Assembly (NCBI GenBank): GCA_964346245.1
Contig: CAYFUF010000005.1
Location: 1 to 64,000, forward strand
Length of the DNA stretch: 64,000 bases
Direction of reading: 5' to 3'
Source: CAYFUF01 sp964346245
GTDB lineage: Bacteria; Bacillota; Clostridia; Tissierellales; Peptoniphilaceae
Position numbers and translations under genes: made by a program. Under the pieces are notes generated by a model. That model had not been told where the DNA came from and ran no database searches. It worked only from the letters and a program-made list of their open reading frames with translations. How positions within the stretch are numbered: position 1 is the first letter of the stretch; each line of letters starts with the position of its first letter. Shown piece by piece: positions 1 through 7,534 of the stretch.

Positions 1-40
1 GACACAGCTCCTCATGGCGTGAATAATCTTGTTCCTTGGC

Positions 41-886
41 TTACGCTTCTACGGCTTCCTTATCTTCCGTAAGGACTGGTTCAGCAAACTGTTCATTTAT
101 GACGATACACTTAGCTGGGCACTTAGCTGCGGCTGCCTTTGCTTTTTCAATGTCATAATCAGGGTGGTAGGTAGCATGAGCTAACTTACCATCCATTGCA
201 AACTCATTTGGTGCTAATTTAGCACAGAGCGTACAACCAATACATCCGATGGTACAGTTTTTGCTTACGGCCTTACCCATCTCAGGATTCTTACATTTAA
301 CTTGGGCTGGCGCTGAGTATGGAACGAGTTCGATGATCTTCTTTGGACAAACCTCGATACACTTCATACACTGCGTACACTTGTCCTTATCGATAACAGC
401 AACGCCGTTCACAATACGAATAGCATCAAAGTCACAGACATCGTAGCAGTCTCCGCAGCCTACACAGCCATAGTTACAAGACTTGTTACCACCAAAAGTA
501 TAAGTCATAACTGTGCAAGAACTTACTCCATCATATTCGAAGAGTTCCCTCGTATGGTCACAGTCACCCTGACATTTAACGGAAGCGACGTACTTCTCTC
601 CGCCACTTGCTGTCTTACCCATGATATCAGCAACAACTGCTGCTGTGTCGTCTCCACCGACAACACAGGCATTGACAGGAGCCTCTTCATTAGCGATTGC
701 CGCTGCACAACCTGAACATCCTGGGTAACCACAAGCACCACAGTTAATTCCTGGCAACGCTTCTTCGATCTGTGCGATCTTGGGGTCTACCGGTACATAA
801 GTCAATTTGCTGATTACGCCAAGCAAAACTGCAATGACGATTCCCATAGCTGAAAGAACGACTACAGGTGTTAATATTTCACCCAT
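41..886 (-). CDS. rnfB: Electron transport complex subunit RnfB
   Basis: Iron-sulfur subunit of the membrane Rnf complex, which passes electrons from reduced ferredoxin to NAD+ while pumping Na+ or H+. The 281-residue protein has an N-terminal membrane helix (about residues 5-28). A four-cysteine cluster motif follows (C49, C52, C57, C74). Two ferredoxin-type CxxCxxC motifs start near residues 141 and 170, and a further cysteine-rich segment lies near 198-224. It is the last gene of rnfCDGEAB, 10 bases after rnfA. The ATG has an AGGAGG-type ribosome-binding site. Family and position leave little doubt; the coupling ion cannot be read from the sequence. Confidence 0.96.
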   Translation of the reverse strand: MGEILTPVVVLSAMGIVIAVLLGVISKLTYVPVDPKIAQIEEALPGINCGACGYPGCSGCAAAIANEEAPVNACVVGGDDTAAVVADIMGKTASGGEKYVASVKCQGDCDHTRELFEYDGVSSCTVMTYTFGGNKSCNYGCVGCGDCYDVCDFDAIRIVNGVAVIDKDKCTQCMKCIEVCPKKIIELVPYSAPAQVKCKNPEMGKAVSKNCTIGCIGCTLCAKLAPNEFAMDGKLAHATYHPDYDIEKAKAAAAKCPAKCIVINEQFAEPVLTEDKEAVEA

Positions 887-896
887 TCATTTCCTC

Positions 897-1472
897 CTAA
901 CTAAACATTCCAGCGAAACCTGAGAATGCGATAGACATCAAGCCTAAAGAGATAAGAGCCATAGGCACATTCTTGAAAGCAGCTGGCACTTCTTTAATAT
1001 CATAGGATTCACGAATAGCAGCTAGTAAGACGATGGCCATCCAGAAGCCCAATGATGCAGCCAGACCGCTTGCAACGGTTTCAAGCAAGTTGTAACCTGA
1101 TTCAATATTTACAATGGCAACACCAAGAACGATACAGTTTGTCGTAATCAGTGGTAGATAGATACCTAGTGCTTGGTAAAGAGCTGGCGTAGATTTTTTC
1201 ATGAACATCTCTACAATTTGTACCAAAGCAGCGATAACTAAGATGAAAGCAATCGTACGTAAGTAAGGGATGCCAAAGTGTTGCAACAAGAGTTCGACAA
1301 ACCAGGTAATCGCAGAGGCCAATACAATAACGAATGTTACTGCAGCGCCCATACCCATGGACGTCTCTACCTTATTGGTTACACCAATCGTTGGGCAGAT
1401 TCCTAAGAACTGTGAGAATACGTAGTTGTTGACAAAAATAGTAACAAATACGATCGATAGAATATTTGACAT
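897..1472 (-). CDS. rnfA: Electron transport complex subunit RnfA
   Basis: Integral membrane subunit of Rnf, 191 residues and about six hydrophobic segments, the usual size for RnfA. It pairs with the homologous RnfE to form the membrane core. Near the N-terminus it has the FLGICP segment typical of RnfA/NqrE, whose cysteine helps bind an iron-sulfur centre within the membrane in characterised complexes. Its ATG shares one base with the rnfE stop codon and is preceded by a strong GGAGG, so the two are translationally coupled. Confidence 0.96.
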   Translation of the reverse strand: MSNILSIVFVTIFVNNYVFSQFLGICPTIGVTNKVETSMGMGAAVTFVIVLASAITWFVELLLQHFGIPYLRTIAFILVIAALVQIVEMFMKKSTPALYQALGIYLPLITTNCIVLGVAIVNIESGYNLLETVASGLAASLGFWMAIVLLAAIRESYDIKEVPAAFKNVPMALISLGLMSIAFSGFAGMFS

Positions 1473-2116
1473 TATCTTGCACCTCCTGCAGCCTTTGTTT
1501 CAGTGATGTGAGGAGTGAGCTGTTTTCTCTTCTTGGCACTACGAATTGCATTCGATGCGGCAATGAAGAAGCCCAATAGCATGAATGAAGAAGGTACTTG
1601 TTGGAAGAAAGGAATGGCAAATTCTTCTGGGATAATCTGATTGCCTAAAAACGCGCCCGTTCCTAACAGTTCTCGGATAATTGCGATACCAGTAATTACC
1701 CAAGTGTAGCCTAATCCATTGCCTAAGCCATCGATGATTGAGTCGACAATACCATTCTTGCTGGCAAAAGCTTCTGCGCGGCCAAGGATGATACAGTTAA
1801 CAACGATCAATGGTAAGAAAATACCTAGTAAGTTGTAGATTTCTGGTAAGTAAGCTTCCATGACCATCTCTAGGATAGTTACGAAACCTGCGATTACAAC
1901 GATGAAGGCCGGAATACGGATTTCATCAGGGATAAAACTTCTCAACAGCGAAATAACCACGTTGGAAGCTGTAAGTACAAAGATTACTGCCATGCCCATT
2001 CCGAAAGCACCTTGGACGGTATTGGATACACCAAGGACGGAGCACAATCCGATTAATTGAACCAAGGCAGGGTTATTGCGAAAAAGACCGTCAGTGAAAA
2101 TTGCTGATTTTTTCAT
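1472..2116 (-). CDS. rnfE: Electron transport complex subunit RnfE
   Basis: Integral membrane Rnf subunit, paralogous to RnfA, 214 residues. The LIGLCSVLGV segment near residue 22 corresponds to the cysteine-bearing half-helix of the RnfA/RnfE core. It has about six transmembrane stretches and a basic C-terminus. It lies between rnfG (10-base gap) and rnfA (1-base overlap). AGGAGG stands upstream of the ATG. Length and order are typical for Firmicutes rnf operons. Confidence 0.95.
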   Translation of the reverse strand: MKKSAIFTDGLFRNNPALVQLIGLCSVLGVSNTVQGAFGMGMAVIFVLTASNVVISLLRSFIPDEIRIPAFIVVIAGFVTILEMVMEAYLPEIYNLLGIFLPLIVVNCIILGRAEAFASKNGIVDSIIDGLGNGLGYTWVITGIAIIRELLGTGAFLGNQIIPEEFAIPFFQQVPSSFMLLGFFIAASNAIRSAKKRKQLTPHITETKAAGGAR

Positions 2117-2125
2117 TATTCCCTC

Positions 2126-3142
2126 CTATTTCAATTCATCAAAAGCTGCTTTAACAGCTTCGAAAGCTTCTTGCATTGCATTAGATGTTGCTGTTGCACC
2201 AGAGATAGCAGTAGCAGGTTCATCTATAGTCGTTGTCATCAAGTTGCTAGCATAATCTGCTTCTTCAACCGCTGCGCCAAAACCAGGTGTTTCCTCATGG
2301 TTAAGAACAGTGAAGAAGTTAATGCTACCATCCTCAGCTACACCGACGACAAATTCAACTTGACTAGCAAAACCCGTTGGCGAAAGCGCGTGGTATAAGT
2401 ATCCTTCAGCTTCTCCTCCAGTCGCTTGATAAACACCTTGAATGATGTCATTCGTTGGCGCATCTGCCACTGCAGTAACCGAATCAGCGCCTACGAAAGC
2501 AGCAAGGCTTTCTTCACTAACCTCGTCAAGCTTGGGAGCTTCTTCAACTTCTTCTACTTCAGGAACATCGGTCATGTCTACAGTACTGCCGGTTAAGGCT
2601 GCCCACTTTTCAACTACCATATTGAAAGCGGCTTCCATTGCTTTCGTCGTCACTGTAGCACCGGTCATTGCTGGAACTTCATGCTCAGTTCCGCCTGCAC
2701 CATTTGCTACAACCGGAGCATTCAGCATGACATTGTTTAGACCTTCTGCATATTCTGGATCAGCAACTCTAGCACCAAATCCAGAGGTCTCGCTGTGACT
2801 TAATACTTCAAAGCCAGTAACCGTACCATCATTCTTCACACCAACGGCAAAGTTGACAGGACCGCCGTAGCCAGATGGCGAATTAACAGAGAAAGCATAA
2901 CCATCCTGTTGGCCATTAACGTTCGCTTCCACAATCTGAGTGATATTCTCATCTAGTAAAGACTCGTCTTCAACTGGAGTAAACTCAGCATCAGGATAAA
3001 CAGCACTGAAAGCCTGTTGCGTTTGTTCCATTTGTCTCTTTGCGATGATTGGGGAGGTCTGTGAGTTGATAAAGGCAAGAACCGCAGCAACCACAGCAGT
3101 AATGACAAATAACTTAACAGCTAATTCAACTGTCTTTTTCAT
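2126..3142 (-). CDS. rnfG: RnfG with two tandem FMN-binding domains
   Basis: Rnf subunit that normally carries one covalently bound FMN outside the cytoplasm. This protein has 338 residues where about 180-210 is usual. It has one N-terminal membrane helix (about 7-25) and then two copies of the FMN-binding domain. Copy 1 (about 80-182) contains SETSGFGA and the attachment-type motif TGATVT (160-165). Copy 2 (about 247-336) contains EETPGFGA and SGATAT (314-319). An acidic linker rich in Glu (about 190-212) joins them. The start is placed at 3142, where ATG overlaps the rnfD stop by one base behind GGAGGT. An in-frame extension to 3199 would run deep into rnfD and is rejected. Both motifs look intact, so two flavins are possible. 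Confidence 0.9.
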   Translation of the reverse strand: MKKTVELAVKLFVITAVVAAVLAFINSQTSPIIAKRQMEQTQQAFSAVYPDAEFTPVEDESLLDENITQIVEANVNGQQDGYAFSVNSPSGYGGPVNFAVGVKNDGTVTGFEVLSHSETSGFGARVADPEYAEGLNNVMLNAPVVANGAGGTEHEVPAMTGATVTTKAMEAAFNMVVEKWAALTGSTVDMTDVPEVEEVEEAPKLDEVSEESLAAFVGADSVTAVADAPTNDIIQGVYQATGGEAEGYLYHALSPTGFASQVEFVVGVAEDGSINFFTVLNHEETPGFGAAVEEADYASNLMTTTIDEPATAISGATATSNAMQEAFEAVKAAFDELK

Positions 3143-4128
3143 TATTGAACACCTCCAAACGGTTTTTCTTTGACATACTTGTCGATCAGTGGTGTACAAA
3201 CATTCATGATGAGGATTGCATAGGAAACGCCTTCAGGGTTTTGACCAAAGACACGGAATAGAGCAACCAGTAAACCAGCACCGATTCCGAAGATCAATTG
3301 ACCCTTAGAAGTAATTGGAGACGATGAGTAATCCGTAGCCATGAATATAGCACCGAGCATTAGACCTCCTGACAAGACCTGAGCTGGTAAAATACCGACT
3401 GTTTGGGAGAAAGCATCACCAAGAGCTACTTCATTTAAGCTAAGTTCGATTGCATTGAAGACGATAAATCCGACTGCAAATGCGGCGACCATAGCGACAG
3501 GGATTCTCAGTTTGATTATTCCTCTCCACAAAAGGATGAGTGCTCCAACTAATAGAGCGACAGCAGAAACTTCACCTAGCGTTCCAGGTACTGCGCCGAT
3601 GAAAAGATCCATCAGGTTAGCATTTGCTGGATTAGCGAGTGGAGTACCACTGGTTACCGCATCCAATGTATAAGGTTGAACGTATGTACCCATTTGTGCG
3701 GGCCATGAGGCAAGCAACACTGCCCTAGCCGCTAATGCGGGGTTAACAAAGTTATTACCAATGCCACCAAACATCTCTTTGACCACAACGATGGCAAAGA
3801 TTGAACCAAAGACAACCATCCATAGAGGCATAGTCGATGGTACGTTGAAGGCAATCAAGATACCCGTGACAACCGCTGACAAGTCCGCTATGCGGAGGGG
3901 TTTTTTCAGGGCTTTTTGTATGACAGCTTCTGCGACCACACAAGATAAAACCGCAACGAGTGTAACAATAATTGCATCGATACCGAAGAAGATGAAGGAT
4001 GCAACAATTGCTGGAATTAGTGCGATAATAACGGTAAGCATGATATGCTGGGTTGAGTTATCTGTGCGGATGTGAGGTGAAGAACCTACATGAAGCAATA
4101 GTTCTCTCTCATTCGTTTTTGCTTCCAC
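3142..4128 (-). CDS. rnfD: Electron transport complex subunit RnfD
   Basis: Membrane subunit of Rnf, related to NqrB, 328 residues with about nine or ten hydrophobic helices. The segment DAVTSGTPL (about 156-164) matches the Dxx[ST]xxT site where RnfD/NqrB proteins carry covalent FMN, with T162 as the likely acceptor. Translation starts at a GTG at 4128 behind AGGAGG with good spacing, 10 bases after the rnfC stop. The stop overlaps the rnfG start. Confidence 0.95.
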   Translation of the reverse strand: MEAKTNERELLLHVGSSPHIRTDNSTQHIMLTVIIALIPAIVASFIFFGIDAIIVTLVAVLSCVVAEAVIQKALKKPLRIADLSAVVTGILIAFNVPSTMPLWMVVFGSIFAIVVVKEMFGGIGNNFVNPALAARAVLLASWPAQMGTYVQPYTLDAVTSGTPLANPANANLMDLFIGAVPGTLGEVSAVALLVGALILLWRGIIKLRIPVAMVAAFAVGFIVFNAIELSLNEVALGDAFSQTVGILPAQVLSGGLMLGAIFMATDYSSSPITSKGQLIFGIGAGLLVALFRVFGQNPEGVSYAILIMNVCTPLIDKYVKEKPFGGVQ

Positions 4129-4138
4129 TTTTTACCTC

Positions 4139-5488
4139 CTACTTCTCTTCTTTAGCTTTTTCAGCAGCGGCTCTGTCTTGGGCCATAACGGTGCGCTTAC
4201 CATAGCGGATATATTCCGTTAGGTGGCGTTTCGATGGGCAGACATAAGAGCATAAGCCACACTCGATACATTGGGTAATGTGGTAGTCACGAGCTACATC
4301 CCAATTCTCACTAGAAGATGCTTTTTCTAAATAAAGAGGCTCTAACTGCATCGGACATCTTTCCACGCACTCGCCGCAACGAATACAAGGATAAGCTTCC
4401 ACTGGTTTAGCTTCTTCTTCAGTTAAGACAAGGATACCATTGTTGCGCTTGTCAGTTACGGCTTCATCCGTATACTGAGCGATACCCATCATCGGACCGC
4501 CGAAGAGAATCTTACCAGGTACGGTTGAGTAGCCACCGCTATATTCAACGATATCCTTAATGCGAGTTCCGATACGAACAACCAAGTTCTTTGGAGAATT
4601 AACGGCATGTCCAGTCACGGTGACTACGCGTTCGTAAACTGGTTTGCCATAATAAACAGCATCCACAACGGCGCAAATCGTACCGACATTCTGAACGAGT
4701 ACACCAACGTTAGCTGGCAACTTACCTGCTGGGATTTTTCTGCCCGTTACGGCGTAGATTAAAGACCTTTCATCTCCTTGAGGGTACTTCGTCTTTACAA
4801 CAGCTACTGCTAAATCTTCCTCATTCGCTAAGGCAGCATCGATAGCATCGATTGCTTTTGATTTGTTGTCTTCTATAGCAACATAACCTTTTTTCGCACC
4901 TAGGACCTTCATCGCTAATTTCAGTCCCTCAACCACCTTTTCTGGTTGGCTGCGCATGGTTAGGTCGTCACAAGTTAAATAGGGCTCACACTCTGCTCCG
5001 TTGATAATTACTGTATCTACAGCAGTATCTGGAGGGGGAGATAATTTAACGTGGCTAGGGAAACCTGCACCACCCATACCTACGATGCCTGCGTCACTTA
5101 TGTACTTCAAAATTTCTTCGTTCGATAGGTCCTGACCACTTCGATCAACTTCCTCATAGCCGAGTGTGTCTAGGCCATCATTTTTGATGACAACTGCATC
5201 AACTTCCGCTCCCGTAGCGCTTAAGTACTTTTCGATGCTCGTTACTTCTCCAGACACACTAGAGTGTACGGGAGATGATACGTATCCACCTGCTTCAGCT
5301 ATAACTTGGCCAACCTTAACTGTGTCTCCCTTTGCGACCAGTAACTTCGCAGGAGCACCGACATGTTGGGAAAGAGTAAGCTTTACCTCTTCAGGAGCAG
5401 GCATTACCGTAATCTCAGAGCCGTTCGAAAGTTCCTTATTGTCTTTCACGTGTAAGCCACCACGGAAAGTTAAGTTTTCGAGCTTCAT
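4139..5488 (-). CDS. rnfC: Electron transport complex subunit RnfC
   Basis: Peripheral cytoplasmic Rnf subunit that binds NADH and FMN and contacts RnfB. The 449-residue protein has an N-terminal SLBB/barrel-like region, a central nucleotide-binding region (with GMGGAGFPSHVKL near residue 138), and two ferredoxin-type motifs, CIRCGECVERCP near 368 and CIECGLCSYVCP near 407. It is the first gene of rnfCDGEAB. AGGAG precedes the ATG. Only about 30 bases separate it from an upstream tRNA terminator, so its promoter is unclear. Confidence 0.96.
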   Translation of the reverse strand: MKLENLTFRGGLHVKDNKELSNGSEITVMPAPEEVKLTLSQHVGAPAKLLVAKGDTVKVGQVIAEAGGYVSSPVHSSVSGEVTSIEKYLSATGAEVDAVVIKNDGLDTLGYEEVDRSGQDLSNEEILKYISDAGIVGMGGAGFPSHVKLSPPPDTAVDTVIINGAECEPYLTCDDLTMRSQPEKVVEGLKLAMKVLGAKKGYVAIEDNKSKAIDAIDAALANEEDLAVAVVKTKYPQGDERSLIYAVTGRKIPAGKLPANVGVLVQNVGTICAVVDAVYYGKPVYERVVTVTGHAVNSPKNLVVRIGTRIKDIVEYSGGYSTVPGKILFGGPMMGIAQYTDEAVTDKRNNGILVLTEEEAKPVEAYPCIRCGECVERCPMQLEPLYLEKASSSENWDVARDYHITQCIECGLCSYVCPSKRHLTEYIRYGKRTVMAQDRAAAEKAKEEK

Positions 5489-5519
5489 ACTTCACTCTCC
5501 TCTCAATATTTTTAACCGT

Positions 5520-5554
5520 AAAAAAACGTGAGACAGCTAAAGCCGTCCCACGTT
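5520..5554 (-). terminator. Intrinsic terminator of the tRNA-Leu(GAG) gene
   Basis: Inverted repeat AACGTGAGAC / GTCCCACGTT with a 10-base loop (one mismatch). On the minus strand it is followed by a run of T. It lies 10 bases after the tRNA and about 32 bases before the rnfC start. Confidence 0.85.
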
Positions 5555-5564
5555 TCTTTGGGCT

Positions 5565-5650
5565 TGGTGCAGAAGATGGGATTCGAACCCACACAGGCGT
5601 TGCCCACCACCCCCTCAAGATGGCGTGTCTGCCAATTCCACCACTTCTGC
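5565..5650 (-). tRNA. tRNA-Leu (anticodon GAG)
   Basis: The acceptor stem GCAGAAG pairs with CTTCTGC, the discriminator base is A, and the CCA end is encoded (5565-5567). The anticodon stem CCATC/GGTGG closes the loop TTGAGGG with anticodon GAG. The long variable arm and the GGTTCGAATCC T-arm fit a class II leucine tRNA. Confidence 0.95.
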
Positions 5651-5667
5651 AAATTAACGACTTCCTT

Positions 5668-5695
5668 ATTATACAACAATTTTGTTATAGGTCAA
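5668..5695 (-). promoter_or_regulatory. Sigma-A-type promoter of tRNA-Leu(GAG)
   Basis: On the minus strand TTGACC, 16 bases, TATAAT, with the -10 ending 18 bases before the tRNA 5' end. It may also supply read-through transcription to rnfCDGEAB. Confidence 0.75.
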
Positions 5696-5924
5696 GTCAG
5701 TAAAATGTCTTTTCTATTTGCAGGTCTTATGTACATGGAAACCGATTCCCTGCATAACAAGAGCACTTAGTTCGCATCAAATTGTTGAGGGTATTCTGTT
5801 AAACATATGTCAATTCAACGCTTAGCCGACCTTCAATACTCTACATTCTATACCGAATTTAGACTCTTTACAAGGGAATTACACCTGGCACTGAACTGAA
5901 TTTCTTAATTCTAGATTAAAATCA
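5696..5924. other. Intergenic DNA without a recognised feature
   Basis: This AT-rich stretch lies between the tRNA promoter and the terminator of the lytic transglycosylase gene. I see no open reading frame with a ribosome-binding site, no riboswitch and no repeat. Confidence 0.6.
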
Positions 5925-5959
5925 AAACATCCTGCCCAGTTTAGCCAAGCAGGATGTTT
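5925..5959 (-). terminator. Terminator after the lytic transglycosylase gene
   Basis: Perfect 11-bp inverted repeat AAACATCCTGC / GCAGGATGTTT with a 13-base loop, followed on the minus strand by TTGATTTTAATC. It lies 17 bases past the stop codon at 5977. Confidence 0.8.
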
Positions 5960-5976
5960 AACTACAAATGGATGTT

Positions 5977-6870
5977 TCATTCCATTTCAAGACTCATACT
6001 ATTTTTTGTCCACCGGAAGAGGTCTAACATGTTATCGAAAGCTAGACTGAAGGTGTTCTGGTTCTCTGCTTCTTTCAAGCCCTCCGAATAGAAGATGTCA
6101 TAGACTTGTTTAGCTCGGTTGACTTTGACAACATAGTCCCTCGTTTCTCGGTAAGGTATCGCACTCAAGGAATCTCTTTCCCAAGTGATAGTTCCATCAG
6201 CTATCCATTGGTCTACATTGCTTGCCCCTGTGTTGTAAGCGGCTATTGCTAAATCCTGATTTTGGAAATGATTGATCAAATAGGAAATATAGAAGCTGCC
6301 CATAGCGATATTGTATTCGGGATCGTCCAAATACTCCGGCTTATACTCGATGCCCATCTGTTGAGCTATCCAAGTAGCCGTATCAGGCATGATTTGCATC
6401 AAGCCTCTTGCGCCCACTGATGACACCGCCGTTTCATCGTAACCACTCTCCGTTTTGATAATCGCGGCAAGAAGTTGAGGCTCTAGGCTATACTTCTCTG
6501 CATTCTCCTCAATAATCTCACTGTGGGCAACCGGATAATTGATCGTGCCGATAAATACACTGAAGAAGACAAAGGCGCCAGTCAATAGCCCGAGAACAAG
6601 AACCAAGATAAGAATATTCCGGATAATTGTTAATATGCCTAGGAAAAAGCGGGCAACTAAAGGTCTCTTCTTTTGCGCTTCGACTTCTTCTTCGATGTAA
6701 TAGTAATCATCGTCCTCGTAAGCGTATTCTGTTTCTGGCTCATTCAAATCTATCTCAGCTGTCTGTTCTGGGTTTTCATCACTAGCTTCATCTGCATTCA
6801 ATTCAACTAGGTTATCCAGTTCAGTTACCTTATCGTCTGAATTTTCATTTTTATTAGTAAATCTTGCCAT
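5977..6870 (-). CDS. Membrane-anchored SLT-type lytic transglycosylase
   Basis: Cleaves peptidoglycan glycan strands to anhydromuramyl ends. Of its 297 residues, 1-66 are strongly acidic and presumably cytoplasmic. A membrane helix spans about 76-108. The SLT domain runs from about 115 to 250, with catalytic glutamate E141 in IIKTESGYD and the family motifs GARGLMQIMP (about 153-162) and AAYNTG. This short, Slt70-catalytic-domain type is common in Firmicutes. It follows coaE by 4 bases and probably forms polA-coaE-slt with it. The long acidic N-terminal tail has no function I can name. Confidence 0.9.
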   Translation of the reverse strand: MARFTNKNENSDDKVTELDNLVELNADEASDENPEQTAEIDLNEPETEYAYEDDDYYYIEEEVEAQKKRPLVARFFLGILTIIRNILILVLVLGLLTGAFVFFSVFIGTINYPVAHSEIIEENAEKYSLEPQLLAAIIKTESGYDETAVSSVGARGLMQIMPDTATWIAQQMGIEYKPEYLDDPEYNIAMGSFYISYLINHFQNQDLAIAAYNTGASNVDQWIADGTITWERDSLSAIPYRETRDYVVKVNRAKQVYDIFYSEGLKEAENQNTFSLAFDNMLDLFRWTKNSMSLEME

Positions 6871-6874
6871 AGTC

Positions 6875-7501
6875 TCACATCCACTCGTTGGTTTGGTTTA
6901 ATGCGCAATCTATTTGCTGGTTCAAATCTCCAAGGCTTCCCCTGTTATCGATAACAACATCCGCCAATCTAACTTTCTCTTCAATACCCATCTGAGAATC
7001 GATTCGGCTTTTTGCTTCCTCAAGGGATAGGTCATTTCTCTTTCGCAATCTTTCCAGCTGAGTCTTCTCATCAACATAGACTAGCCAAGTCAGATCGAGA
7101 TTTAACGCTTCCACCTTTTCCCAAGTTTCAAACAGCAAGGGTATATCTATAAAAATAATATCGTGATTTGAGAGTCTTGTCGAATAATAATCAAGTTGAT
7201 GCAAAATCTCATCATAAATCAGAGGGTGGGCAATATCATTGAGCCTACGCCTTTTCCCCTCATCATTAAAAACGATAGCAGCTAGACGGGCCCTATCAAT
7301 CACTGACTCGCCGTTAAATGGGTCGACCAAGATTGTTCCACCAAAAGCGCCAACGAGCGCTTTATGAATAGGCTGCCCAGGCTCCATTAAACGATGATTG
7401 ACAGCGTCCGCATCGATTACAGTATAACCCTTACCTCGAAGGATGCCTGTTACTGTGGACTTGCCACTTGCGATTCCCCCAGTCAAGCCAACCCGTTTCA
7501 C
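6875..7501 (-). CDS. coaE: Dephospho-CoA kinase
   Basis: Phosphorylates the 3'-hydroxyl of dephospho-CoA, the last step of coenzyme A synthesis. The 208-residue protein begins VGLTGGIASGKST (Walker A, about 4-16) and carries the DADAVNH segment near 31 and the IDIPLLFE segment near 118, all typical of CoaE. Translation begins at a GTG behind GAGG. It lies 33 bases after polA, a neighbour often seen in Firmicutes. Confidence 0.95.
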   Translation of the reverse strand: MKRVGLTGGIASGKSTVTGILRGKGYTVIDADAVNHRLMEPGQPIHKALVGAFGGTILVDPFNGESVIDRARLAAIVFNDEGKRRRLNDIAHPLIYDEILHQLDYYSTRLSNHDIIFIDIPLLFETWEKVEALNLDLTWLVYVDEKTQLERLRKRNDLSLEEAKSRIDSQMGIEEKVRLADVVIDNRGSLGDLNQQIDCALNQTNEWM

Positions 7502-7534
7502 CTTAATCCTCGACTTTCTTTTCTATTGCTATCC

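Noticed and set aside
2442..2798. Ser/Thr/Ala-rich open frame of 118 codons antisense to rnfG.
   Set aside because: Low-complexity shadow of the acidic and alanine-rich rnfG codons, with no ribosome-binding site.
3143..3199. N-terminal extension of RnfG by 19 residues.
   Set aside because: It overlaps rnfD, while the ATG at 3142 has GGAGGT and a membrane helix right after it.
5540..5554. GTCCCACGTT near 5550 as another copy of the tad promoter box.
   Set aside because: The match is partial and the sequence is one arm of the tRNA terminator.
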